NCBI RefSeq assembly: GCF_000695255.1 | Contig: NZ_JMIB01000002.1 | Coordinates: 1-64,000 of the forward strand | Source of the DNA: Photobacterium galatheae | GTDB lineage: Bacteria; Pseudomonadota; Gammaproteobacteria; Enterobacterales; Vibrionaceae | Reading direction: 5' to 3' | DNA length: 64,000 nt | Shown here: positions 25,367 through 33,847 of the stretch, piece by piece | How the letters are laid out: each line of letters starts with the position of its first letter | How positions within the stretch are numbered: position 1 is the first letter of the stretch | Made by a program: the position numbers and the translations under genes | The notes under the pieces: model-generated | The model's input: the letters and a program-made list of their open reading frames with translations, nothing else | What the model was told of the DNA's origin: nothing | Database searches by the model: none

Positions 25367-26859
25367 TGCGACTGTCACACCGGTTTCTGATCATTCTGGA
25401 AGCGGCCTGGCGGCGACGTTATCTGATCGTATTGCCGATTCTTATCCTCCCGGTGTTCGGTGGCATCATTGGCACCTTCAGCCCGAAGTCCTACCGATCC
25501 CATACCAGTATGCTGATTCAGGAAACATCGAAAATGAATCCGTTTCTGGAAGATCTCGCGGTTTCAGCCATGCTGAAAGACCGCATGGACGCCTTAAAAA
25601 CCCTGCTCCACAGCCGGCACATCCTTGGCGCGGTCGCTCGGGACCGAGGGCTCATTCACGATCACACCAGCGATGCCGAAGCCGATGCGGTGATTGCCCG
25701 TCTTTCTGCCGGTCTGTCCGTCAGTATGATGGGTAAAGATTTGATCCGGATTGACTACCGTTCCGGTGCTCGGGAGGGTATGAAAGAAACTCTGGATATT
25801 GTGAGCCGTCACTTCATTGAGCAAGTGCTCGCCCCTGAGCGTTCTTCCATGAAAGATTCCAGCTACTTTCTGTCGGAACACATTCAGTACCGGCGGGAAG
25901 AACTGGAAAAAGCCGAACAGGCACTTGCCAGCTATAAAAGCGAGCACATCACTGAGTTGCCCGAGTTACAGGTGTCAACCATGACGCAGTTGGGCCAGCT
26001 CAAACAGCGTCTGGCTGAAAAAGACTCCGAACTTGCCGGTGCCGTGCGGAGCCTCGGCGGTCTGGACCAGCAGTTGTCCAGAACGAATCCGGTGATTGGG
26101 CGTATTGAAGAACAAATCATCAAAACCCGTAGTGAAATCACGCTTCTCCGGGCCAGGTATACGGATCAGCATTCTGCGGTTCAGGGGTCGCTGCGTGAAC
26201 TCCGAAGACTGGAAGATGAAAGGCAAAAAGTCCTGTCTGCCACGCCCACCCCGGTGAACCCTGAACAGCTCTGGGACATCGCTTCGCACAACACGGTCTC
26301 TGACAACGGACACACACAGCCGTTACTGATTTCACAGCTCGAACAGCTCCAGCTCGCCCGCAGCAAAGTCGACGCATTGCAGGAAGAAACCGCCAGTCTG
26401 AAAAACATGGTGCATGAACTGGAAGCCAAGGCGCACGCGTTCGGTAATAAAGAACAGGAACTAAAACGTCTGGAGCGGGATCTGGCCGTCAAAAGCCAGC
26501 TCTATGACGAACTGCTCAAGCGATATGAAATGGCCCGGCTCACCAGTTCTCTGGGTATTTTTGAACAGGACAAACGCATCAAAGTGATTGATCAGCCCTT
26601 TACACCCAGCAGGCCGTCGAACCTGTCTGTCATTGTATTCATTCTGTCTGGCATGGTTGGAGGCATTTTCATTGGTAGCGGCGCGGCACTGATGCTTGAA
26701 CTGACGGATACATCGGTCCGAAGAAAAGATCGCCTGTCCAGTCTGACTGGCGTGCCCGTTCTTACCCGGCTGCCACCACAACCTCAGACTGCAATGACTT
26801 TAGACCTTGGTGCATCCATTGAAGAAAGACGCACAGAAAACAGCATCCCGTCGCCATAA
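25366..26859 (+). CDS. sypO: SypO-like Wzz chain-length regulator
   Basis: A 497-residue inner-membrane polysaccharide co-polymerase: TM1 at about 17-38, a long periplasmic coiled-coil region (about 150-390, rich in Glu/Lys/Leu heptads such as LAEKDSELAGAVRSLG), then a proline-rich PFTPSRPSN segment and TM2 at about 420-442. It has no cytoplasmic ATPase, which SypD may supply in trans. ATG 25366 has GGAGG six bases ahead; an in-frame ATG at 25348 lies inside sypN. Confidence 0.85.
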   Translation: MRLSHRFLIILEAAWRRRYLIVLPILILPVFGGIIGTFSPKSYRSHTSMLIQETSKMNPFLEDLAVSAMLKDRMDALKTLLHSRHILGAVARDRGLIHDHTSDAEADAVIARLSAGLSVSMMGKDLIRIDYRSGAREGMKETLDIVSRHFIEQVLAPERSSMKDSSYFLSEHIQYRREELEKAEQALASYKSEHITELPELQVSTMTQLGQLKQRLAEKDSELAGAVRSLGGLDQQLSRTNPVIGRIEEQIIKTRSEITLLRARYTDQHSAVQGSLRELRRLEDERQKVLSATPTPVNPEQLWDIASHNTVSDNGHTQPLLISQLEQLQLARSKVDALQEETASLKNMVHELEAKAHAFGNKEQELKRLERDLAVKSQLYDELLKRYEMARLTSSLGIFEQDKRIKVIDQPFTPSRPSNLSVIVFILSGMVGGIFIGSGAALMLELTDTSVRRKDRLSSLTGVPVLTRLPPQPQTAMTLDLGASIEERRTENSIPSP

Positions 26860-27343
26860 GCGATCCCATTTTCATCTTGAGTCTCAAAATGCAAAACCCC
26901 GACCCCAGCCCTGTCTCTGAATCACATCTGAAAGATCATGAGACTTGGCAAAATGTATGGTCCGCCCCGCGAAAGCGGGGAACCAGTGACTTTTGAGGAA
27001 GAGCGACGCGGAAAATGAGAGGCAAAATGACTCTGGCAGATTCTTTTCATCTCTTGCCCTGTGGATTCCCGTCTGCGCAAAAATGGATGTAACTTGTTGA
27101 TTCTGAATGATAATTTGTCGATTTCCCATCAAACAATTTGTGTTGGAAAGACAGGAACCCAGCCAGGGTTTCGAGCCTGATGTGTCGCATGAAACCACAT
27201 CGATTCGCAGATGGCATAAGTTCGTAGATGACGACACAGATTCATCGATAAAGACACAGCTTCATTGATAAAAAGGACACCACTGATGGCACGGCATTTG
27301 CTCTACGAATCATAGATCACCCAGCCAGTTGAAGGTGAAGCGA
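26860..27343 (+). promoter_or_regulatory. Long sypP upstream region with enhancer-like motifs and hairpin
   Basis: A 484-base gap with no credible gene. It holds GTCTCAAAATGCAAA (26881-26895), one mismatch from the recalled SypG site, and two weaker relatives (TTGGCAAAATG 26945-26955, GGCAAAATGAC 27021-27031). A stable hairpin CCCCGC-GAAA-GCGGGG with a GNRA loop lies at 26965-26980. The minus-strand frame covering it (26884-27237) has the odd composition of intergenic repeat DNA. Confidence 0.5.
27287..27302 (+). promoter_or_regulatory. Sigma-54 promoter of sypP
   Basis: TGGCAC-N5-TTGCT is a perfect match to the TGGCAC-N5-TTGCW consensus. It lies 42 bases before the sypP ATG. This is the strongest of the five -24/-12 elements in the locus. 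Confidence 0.75.
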
Positions 27344-28429
27344 ATGAAGACAGTGATACAAGTTGTACAACATTTGAAGCCGGGCGGTCTGGAAGCCCTT
27401 GCTCTGGACATTCTCCGGTTTTCGGCCAATCAAGACAGCATGTATCTCCTCAGCCTTGAGGGCAACAAAACCTCAGCACTGGAACACTGGCCGAGGCTGG
27501 AAGCGGTTGCCGATAAACTGATCTTCATGGACAAAGCGCCGGGATTCAGCCCAGAGTTAATTCTTGCGCTCACCCGATTATTCCACCGTCTGAACGCCAA
27601 TATTGTGCATACCCACCACATCGGGCCATTACTGTATGCCGGCCTGGCCGCAAGACTGGCAGGTGTCCCCACCCTGATTCACACCGAGCATGATGCCTGG
27701 CATCTGGCGAATGAAAAACGGTGCCGGCTGCAAAAGCTTGCGCTCACGTTTTGTCGTCCGCTTCTGGTCGCAGATGGCGCTCAGGTTGCAAGTCAGCTCT
27801 ATCAACGTCTCAAACGTCGTCACGTCATGACTATTCTGAACGGCATTGATACCGAACGGTTTCGACCGGGTCGTCAGGAAAAGGCACGACAGTCTCTTGG
27901 ATTACCGCAGGATGCTTTACTCATTGGGACCGCCGGACGGCTCGAACCGGTCAAACGACAATTTTTGCTGATCGACGTGCTGCCAGAATTACCCCACCAC
28001 GTCCATCTTGTGATCGCAGGACAAGGCAGCATGGCCGATAAACTGTTCAACCACGCTCTCAGCCTGAACGTCACAGAACGCGTTCACTTTATGGGACTGG
28101 TGGAAGATATGCCCCAGTTTTATCAGGCGTTGGATTTATTCTGTCTGGTTTCAGCGGCTGAAGGCTATCCACTGACCCCGCTTGAGGCTCAAGCCTGTGG
28201 CATCCCCGCCGCAGTGACAGATGTGGGCGCATGCAAAGAAACTTTGTGCCCGTTCAGCGGCATCATCCTCAGTCCGGAAGACCCGCGAACACTCACATAT
28301 CAATTAACAACAGCGCTCATGACGAAGCCAAGACAAAATCCCCGTCATCATATCCTGCAGCACAACGATGTCCGGAAAATGGCGCAGGCCTATGATGAAC
28401 TTGGCCGTCTGGGGAAACTTCCGGCATAG
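27344..28429 (+). CDS. sypP: SypP-like glycosyltransferase, GT4 family
   Basis: A 361-residue GT-B enzyme: N-terminal VVQHLKPGGLEALALDILR, central ILNGIDTERFRPG, TAGRLEPVKRQ, and the donor signature VSAAEGYPLTPLEAQACG with paired glutamates. ATG 27344 is favoured (GAAGGTGA upstream); an in-frame TTG five codons earlier is less likely. A 58-base gap separates it from the next gene. Confidence 0.8.
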   Translation: MKTVIQVVQHLKPGGLEALALDILRFSANQDSMYLLSLEGNKTSALEHWPRLEAVADKLIFMDKAPGFSPELILALTRLFHRLNANIVHTHHIGPLLYAGLAARLAGVPTLIHTEHDAWHLANEKRCRLQKLALTFCRPLLVADGAQVASQLYQRLKRRHVMTILNGIDTERFRPGRQEKARQSLGLPQDALLIGTAGRLEPVKRQFLLIDVLPELPHHVHLVIAGQGSMADKLFNHALSLNVTERVHFMGLVEDMPQFYQALDLFCLVSAAEGYPLTPLEAQACGIPAAVTDVGACKETLCPFSGIILSPEDPRTLTYQLTTALMTKPRQNPRHHILQHNDVRKMAQAYDELGRLGKLPA

Positions 28430-28487
28430 AGCCGGCTTAGAGACTGCTTAGCCGCGGATTAGACGCAACGTAGAAAAAGGAACCGAT

Positions 28488-30374
28488 ATGTGGCAGCAAA
28501 TCATCAGTTTTCTTACCCTGTCGGCAATCGTCTTCATCATCTATCATCATCTCGGCTATCCGTTGCTTTTACGCTGGCTGAGCAAAAACGCGTCATCCGT
28601 CAAACCACAGGTCATCAAACCGCAGGCTGTCAGCCGGGAATATCAGGACAGCGCTTCGGATGCAGATTTACCCTCGATTGCCATCTTAGTGCCAGCCTAT
28701 AACGAAGCGGCCTGGATTGCAGAAAAAATCCGGAATCTCGCTGCGCTGGACTATCCCGGCAACAAGCTCAGTATCGTCATTGCCTGTGATGGCTGTCAGG
28801 ATGAAACGGCCGCGCTGGCAAGGCAGGCAGCCGATGAACTGGCCTGCCGCCATCTGAACATGACTGTGATGGAATTTGCAGAGAACCGGGGAAAAGTCGC
28901 CACCATAAATGAAGTCATCCCCCTGCTGGAATGCGACCTCGTGGCCCTGAGTGATGTTTCTGCCATCATTTCCTGCGATGCATTATTGCAGGCCGCCGCC
29001 TGTTTTGCCGATCCAACGGTTGGAGTGCTCAACAGCCATTATCAGATCTACCAACCGGGCACCGACGGCGAAGCAACCTACTGGCGATATCAGGGGCGAC
29101 TCAAAGCTCAGGAAGCCGCGCTGGGTGCAACATTAGGTGCCCATGGTGCTTTTTACCTGTTCCGTCATGCGCTCTTTGAACCGCTCCCGACTGATACAAT
29201 CAATGACGACTTTGTGTTGCCGATGCGGATAGTTGCGCAAGGCTACCGGGCAGCACACGAAGACCAGATTATTGCTCTGGAATTGGAAGCCTCATCGGCC
29301 GCGATGGATTTCAGGCGTCGGCAGCGAATCGGCGCGGGAAACCTGCAACAGGTCGTCCGGTTAAAACAGCTGCTCAGTCCCAGATATCGGGGCGTTGCCT
29401 TTCTCTTTACTTCCGGCAAAGTCCTGCGGGTTCTGAGCGGTTATCTGATGGTGTTTGCACTGGCCGGCAGTCTGCTGCTCGCCGGTGAATCCAGCGTATT
29501 TCTCTGTCTTGCGATACTCCAAAGCGTGCTGTATCTGATCGCCATCATCACACTGATTTTCCCGGCTGTGCCGACAGGTAAACCTGGGCACACCCTCGCT
29601 TATCTGGTCAGCGGCCATGCTGCCAGCCTGATCGGTAGTCTGAAATACGCCCTGGGACTGGAAAAAGCTCGCTGGCAGCGGGTCACAGCCCTTTCAACAT
29701 CAGACAGACGACCCTTTGTTATTTACGCCAACCAACACCGGAGCAGCACGATGAGTCCGATCACCGCAAAAACGAAACGCACGATGGATATCGTCATTGC
29801 CGGACTGGGACTGGCGCTTACGCTCCCCGTCTTTCCGATCATCGCACTGGCCACCAAACTGGACTCCCCCGGTCCTGTTTTCTTTCAGCAGCGACGGATA
29901 GGACAAATGCTGCCTGAGCAGACCCGAATCTTTGACATCTTGAAATTCAGAACCATGGTTGCAAACGCTGAATCCGTGACAGGTGCAATCCTGGCATCTA
30001 AAGCTGATCCCCGCATTACCCGCGTTGGTGCTTTTCTCAGAAAAACACGGCTGGATGAACTCCCCCAACTGATCAATGTGCTCCGGGGGGACATGTCCAT
30101 CGTTGGCCCCCGACCAGAAAGACCGGAATTTTATCAGCAGCTCGAATCCGCCATTCCCTTTTTCACAGAACGAACTTATGGAATTTTGCCCGGGATTACA
30201 GGCTTGGCTCAAATCAACCAAGGCTACGACACCAGTATCGAAGATGTTCGCAGCAAAGTTGCTTTTGATCACAGCTATGCGCTGGTACTGGGGTCATTCT
30301 GGCCATGGTTCAGGACAGATCTGATGATCATGTTCAAAACATTCGGGATCATGCTGGGGCGCAAAGGGCAATGA
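28488..30374 (+). CDS. sypQR: Fused SypQ (GT2) and SypR (initiating sugar transferase)
   Basis: A 628-residue protein with two enzymes in one frame. Residues 1-400: an N-terminal membrane helix, a GT2 domain (VPAYNEAAWI, ACDGCQDET, LSDVSA, NDDFVLP, RRRQRIGAG) and two or three C-terminal helices, as in SypQ. Residues 422-628: bacterial sugar transferase (PF02397 type) with a membrane helix, SPGPVFFQQRRIG, KFRTM, RKTRLDELPQL and GDMSIVGPRPE, as in SypR, which loads the first sugar onto undecaprenyl phosphate. An internal ATG at 29751 with CCGGAG before it could still start a separate SypR. In V. fischeri these are two genes. Confidence 0.85.
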   Translation: MWQQIISFLTLSAIVFIIYHHLGYPLLLRWLSKNASSVKPQVIKPQAVSREYQDSASDADLPSIAILVPAYNEAAWIAEKIRNLAALDYPGNKLSIVIACDGCQDETAALARQAADELACRHLNMTVMEFAENRGKVATINEVIPLLECDLVALSDVSAIISCDALLQAAACFADPTVGVLNSHYQIYQPGTDGEATYWRYQGRLKAQEAALGATLGAHGAFYLFRHALFEPLPTDTINDDFVLPMRIVAQGYRAAHEDQIIALELEASSAAMDFRRRQRIGAGNLQQVVRLKQLLSPRYRGVAFLFTSGKVLRVLSGYLMVFALAGSLLLAGESSVFLCLAILQSVLYLIAIITLIFPAVPTGKPGHTLAYLVSGHAASLIGSLKYALGLEKARWQRVTALSTSDRRPFVIYANQHRSSTMSPITAKTKRTMDIVIAGLGLALTLPVFPIIALATKLDSPGPVFFQQRRIGQMLPEQTRIFDILKFRTMVANAESVTGAILASKADPRITRVGAFLRKTRLDELPQLINVLRGDMSIVGPRPERPEFYQQLESAIPFFTERTYGILPGITGLAQINQGYDTSIEDVRSKVAFDHSYALVLGSFWPWFRTDLMIMFKTFGIMLGRKGQ

Positions 30375-30594
30375 ATGTGATTGGCGCGATAACCGCGCTG
30401 ACTCACAACGCAATTCAACTGATTCGAGCATAAGTCTCCCTAACAAGTGAACGCCACAACTTTCTCGACTCTGTGATCAACCTGACTCTTTTCTCGTGGT
30501 GCTCGTCTATGGTTGCTATGCAGATTGCGCGACTGAGGCGCTGATGTACTGCCCTTTTTAATCTGATTTTCAAGAACTTGAATAAGGGCATATC

Positions 30595-31866
30595 ATGACA
30601 AATATTTACCAGGAGATTTGGAATGCAGACCAGTCGGGCGCTGGTGTGAAAGCAATTCTCGATAATGAACCGGGAGACCAGAGCACCGGGTTTGTTAAAG
30701 TGAACCACCAGCTTGATGCGCAGAACCGGGATTTGAAAGTTCTGACGGAAGTTGCTATCCCTGAGTCTAAAAAACAGACCTATGAATTATGCCGTGTACT
30801 TTTTGATAATTACGCGCTGGCAGAACGTGATGAAGAAACAGAAACACCGGAAGAACGTGAAGAAATCCATGACTTAGTTCATGAAATGGTTGATACCGCA
30901 CCGATGCAAGTGGCCAGAGAATACGTTGCGATGACGACAGGCACCAGCATTAGCCGCGACAGATGGTACAACACCCTGATGGAAATGTGGTTCAGACGTT
31001 TTGAAATGGGAGGCGATCCGCATCTATCCGGCTTTGAACATGTCGTGGTCGGCGAACAGGAAAAAGGGAAAGTACAGGGCTATCACTTCTGGTACAAATA
31101 TTACCTTGATGATGGCTTTGGCCATCTTGTTGATGGCTCTCAGGAACATTTCCCCGGCCTTCAAAAGGACCGAATTATCTATCTGGGCTCAGAACAGTCC
31201 AGCGGTCAGAAACAATATCCGGAGTCCGTGACCATTTCCTACGGTTGGAATGCGCCGGATTATGAACGCAATGCTGTTCGGCCGTTAACCAAACCCATTG
31301 GCGGCTTTTTTGTCGGCTGCAGTGTTGAAGGCTTACTGGCACTTGGAACCGTCAGAGCACACATCGGCGCAAGAGCACCAAAAACAGCCATCATCAATGA
31401 TGCACTTTACGACCTTAAAGTCTTCCGCAGCGCCAATAACCGACACATTCGAACCTTCTATCCCATGTTTAAAGGCGCAGCGCAGCCTTCTGATGTGCCG
31501 ACCGTACCGCATCACAATGGACCTACGGTCACTCCGACTGTAGACGGACCCGTGCGGATTATCGCAGCACTGGTGAATCCGGAAGGACACGATCCGGGCC
31601 ATGAGTCGGTCACGATACTCAATACCTCACTCTCGAAAGTCGACCTGAAAAACTGGCAGCTGGTTGACCGAAATGGCAATGCCCAGGAACTCAACACCAT
31701 CAGCCTAGACGGCGGTGAGTCACTTCGTATTCCACTGCAACCCAACAGCGTACAACTATCCAATAAAGGCGGAAGTATTCGTTTAGTCATGCCAAACGGA
31801 AAAGCGGTCCATACCGTCACTTATTCGAAAAATCAGGCTCAATCCGGCAGAACGATTCTGTTCTGA
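30595..31866 (+). CDS. EndoU-like endoribonuclease with C-terminal lamin-tail domain
   Basis: A 423-residue protein with no signal peptide. Residues about 5-290 look like the XendoU fold: FEHVVVGEQEKGKVQGYHFW gives the two catalytic histidines (His149, His164), and KPIGGFFVGCS (Lys233) the likely catalytic lysine. EndoU enzymes cut single-stranded RNA at U. Residues about 320-423 form a lamin-tail/LTD beta-sandwich (VTILNTSLSKVDLKNWQLVD, ISLDGGESLRIPL). A Thr/Pro/Val linker joins them. TAAGGGC precedes the ATG. It stands alone between the syp locus and an SDR gene, ended by its own terminator. Role unknown: RNA processing, stress response or toxin. Confidence 0.75.
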   Translation: MTNIYQEIWNADQSGAGVKAILDNEPGDQSTGFVKVNHQLDAQNRDLKVLTEVAIPESKKQTYELCRVLFDNYALAERDEETETPEEREEIHDLVHEMVDTAPMQVAREYVAMTTGTSISRDRWYNTLMEMWFRRFEMGGDPHLSGFEHVVVGEQEKGKVQGYHFWYKYYLDDGFGHLVDGSQEHFPGLQKDRIIYLGSEQSSGQKQYPESVTISYGWNAPDYERNAVRPLTKPIGGFFVGCSVEGLLALGTVRAHIGARAPKTAIINDALYDLKVFRSANNRHIRTFYPMFKGAAQPSDVPTVPHHNGPTVTPTVDGPVRIIAALVNPEGHDPGHESVTILNTSLSKVDLKNWQLVDRNGNAQELNTISLDGGESLRIPLQPNSVQLSNKGGSIRLVMPNGKAVHTVTYSKNQAQSGRTILF

Positions 31867-31915
31867 GATTGAGCGAATTGCTCTGCAACGACCGTATCAA
31901 TCTGAACATCAAATT

Positions 31916-31947
31916 ACCATCAGGGCCACAATGGTCCTGATGGTTTT
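31916..31947 (+). terminator. Terminator after the EndoU-LTD gene
   Basis: A 9-bp stem ACCATCAGG / CCTGATGGT with an inner CCA/TGG pairing, followed by TTTTC. It lies 50 bases past the stop codon. Confidence 0.65.
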
Positions 31948-32149
31948 CATGATTACCCAGCCATCGGAATCACGAATTAACCTGCACTTTCCCGGCTTTG
32001 CTTTGAATCGCTTCAATCTGTTGCTTCAACGCTGCCGGTCTGGATTGGTTGGGTGCGTTTACGGCTTGATCCAAGTACATCCAATATCCACTCTCTCAAA
32101 TGATCACTATACTTGGCCCTATAACCCCATAAGAAACAGAAGGTAAGCA

Positions 32150-32818
32150 ATGATCCTCATTACCGGGGCCAGTAGTGGACTGGGCGCTGCGCTGGCAAAA
32201 ACTTACGCTCAGGATAAGCACACGTTAACGCTGACAGGCCGTCATGATGAACGGCTGCATGAGGTGGCTCAGGCGTGCCAGCCTGCCAATATTTGTACAC
32301 TGACCGCTGATCTTTCTGATCCGAAAGCAGTCACCCGACTTTTTGACCAGCTCCCCGCGACACCGGAAACCATCATTTTCTGCACCGGCAGTGGCTACTT
32401 TGGCAATCTTGAGAAACAGGAACCCGATGCCATTGCCCAGTTAATGCACAATAACCTGCTGTCTGCGGCCTATTTCCTGCGTGAGGCCGTGATTCGTTAT
32501 CGCAACACCCCGCTCAACATGGTGATGGTGATGTCTACAGCAGCGCAAACCGCAAAAGCCGGTGAATCAACCTATTGCGCCGTGAAATGGGGTGTCAGAG
32601 GTTTGATGGAATCCGTCCGGCTGGAACTGAAAGACAAACCCATGAATCTGGTGGGTGTCTACCCGGGCGGTATGGCCACAGAATTCTGGGCCACCAGCGG
32701 GAAAACGATGGATCTCAGCGGCTTCATGACGGCAGATGAAACCGCAACCATGCTGAAGCAGGCCCTGCAAAATGCCAAACATGGTTATATTTCGGATATC
32801 ACAATCAACCGTTACTGA
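32150..32818 (+). CDS. Short-chain dehydrogenase/reductase
   Basis: A 222-residue classical SDR. TGASSGLG (residues 5-12) is the NAD(P)-binding glycine loop, TADLSD the adenine-binding acid, and STAAQTAKAGESTYCAVK carries the catalytic Ser, Tyr and Lys. The C-terminus (ISDITINRY) resembles the YbbO/YciK-like group of unknown substrate. ACAGAAGGTAAGC precedes the ATG. It is a single gene flanked by the EndoU-LTD gene and a regulator. Confidence 0.8.
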   Translation: MILITGASSGLGAALAKTYAQDKHTLTLTGRHDERLHEVAQACQPANICTLTADLSDPKAVTRLFDQLPATPETIIFCTGSGYFGNLEKQEPDAIAQLMHNNLLSAAYFLREAVIRYRNTPLNMVMVMSTAAQTAKAGESTYCAVKWGVRGLMESVRLELKDKPMNLVGVYPGGMATEFWATSGKTMDLSGFMTADETATMLKQALQNAKHGYISDITINRY

Positions 32819-32975
32819 TGGCCACACTTTTTCAGGTATCACGACTTGCCAGACTTCAGCCAGTCATGACGGCTGGCTGATGACCTGTGACCCAAGGCAC
32901 AACTGCATCAAACTCTGTTTGCATACAACCGGTTAGCGTTGTTGAATTGCCTTTCGCCCCATAAGAGAAAATCAC

Positions 32976-33722
32976 ATGTCCGAATGCCACCAGCTGGTTT
33001 CTGAACTCAAAAAACAACTCAAGTTACATGGCGTGCAATATCAGGATATTGCGCGCACCCTTGATCTGAGCGAAGGCTCCGTCAAGCGATTGCTGGCTGA
33101 GGGTGGCAATTTGAGTCTGGAACGTTTAGGAAAAATCTGTCAGCTCATCGGCATGGACATGGCAGAACTTTTTCAGCTGAGTGCTACAAGTCATGCTGGT
33201 TTGCAATCGCTGACCCATGATCAGGAAAAACAACTGGTTGAAGATAAAGCGTTACTGCTGGTGGCTGTCTGTGTATTAAACGGCTATCGTTTCGCCGACA
33301 TTCTGGAACAGTATCATTTTTCAGTGCCAGAGCTGATTCAGAAACTGGCGCAGCTGGACCGGCTGAAGATTATTGAATTACAGGCGAATAATCGCATCCG
33401 TCTGAAAATCTCCCCTTCCTTTTCCTGGTTAGCCGGAGGGCCGATTCAGTGCTTTTTCCAGCAGCAGGTTCAGAAAGCGTTTTTTGCCAGCCACTTCAAT
33501 GAAGACGGCGAAAAACTGGTGATGACAACCGGGCTCATGTCGCTTCCGAGCAACCAGAGAATGCAGCAACGGCTTCAGAAACTGGTGAGCGAATTTTACG
33601 CAACCTGCCGGGAAGATGAAAACCTGAGTATGAATGCCCGTCATGGCACCTCGATGATTCTGGCGATTCGGCGCTGGCAGTTCCCCCTGTTCGACGAATT
33701 CAATCCAGTGCAAAAGTCATAA
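32976..33722 (+). CDS. XRE-type HTH regulator with C-terminal sensor region
   Basis: A 248-residue protein. Residues 10-65 form a Cro/CI helix-turn-helix (VQYQDIARTLDLSEGSVKRLLA). Residues 80-245 are a helical region of unknown ligand, with a winged-helix-like stretch at about 105-150 (ADILEQYHFSVPELIQKL). Proteins of this layout occur widely in Vibrio as transcriptional regulators. Single gene; AAGAGAAAATCAC before the ATG gives a modest ribosome site. Target unknown. Confidence 0.7.
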   Translation: MSECHQLVSELKKQLKLHGVQYQDIARTLDLSEGSVKRLLAEGGNLSLERLGKICQLIGMDMAELFQLSATSHAGLQSLTHDQEKQLVEDKALLLVAVCVLNGYRFADILEQYHFSVPELIQKLAQLDRLKIIELQANNRIRLKISPSFSWLAGGPIQCFFQQQVQKAFFASHFNEDGEKLVMTTGLMSLPSNQRMQQRLQKLVSEFYATCREDENLSMNARHGTSMILAIRRWQFPLFDEFNPVQKS

Positions 33723-33735
33723 CTGATGTAACCTG

Positions 33736-33756
33736 AGGTCACATCAGAAGTGACCT
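33736..33756 (+). terminator. Hairpin after the XRE regulator gene
   Basis: AGGTCAC / GTGACCT with a 7-base loop, 14 bases past the stop. The T-run (GAAATTT) is weak, so it may be a terminator or an operator-like palindrome for the downstream gene. Confidence 0.4.
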
Positions 33757-33847
33757 GAAATTTAACACTGTTCGATTCAATGAATATCCACCAAGCTTCT
33801 TTGCGTAAATTATTGTGGTCTGACCGCGAACTGCAAAGGAGGCACTC

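Noticed and set aside
26884..27237. 117-codon minus-strand frame between sypO and sypP
   Set aside because: It spans the GNRA hairpin and enhancer-like words, has no ribosome site, and its translation looks like repeat-derived peptide.
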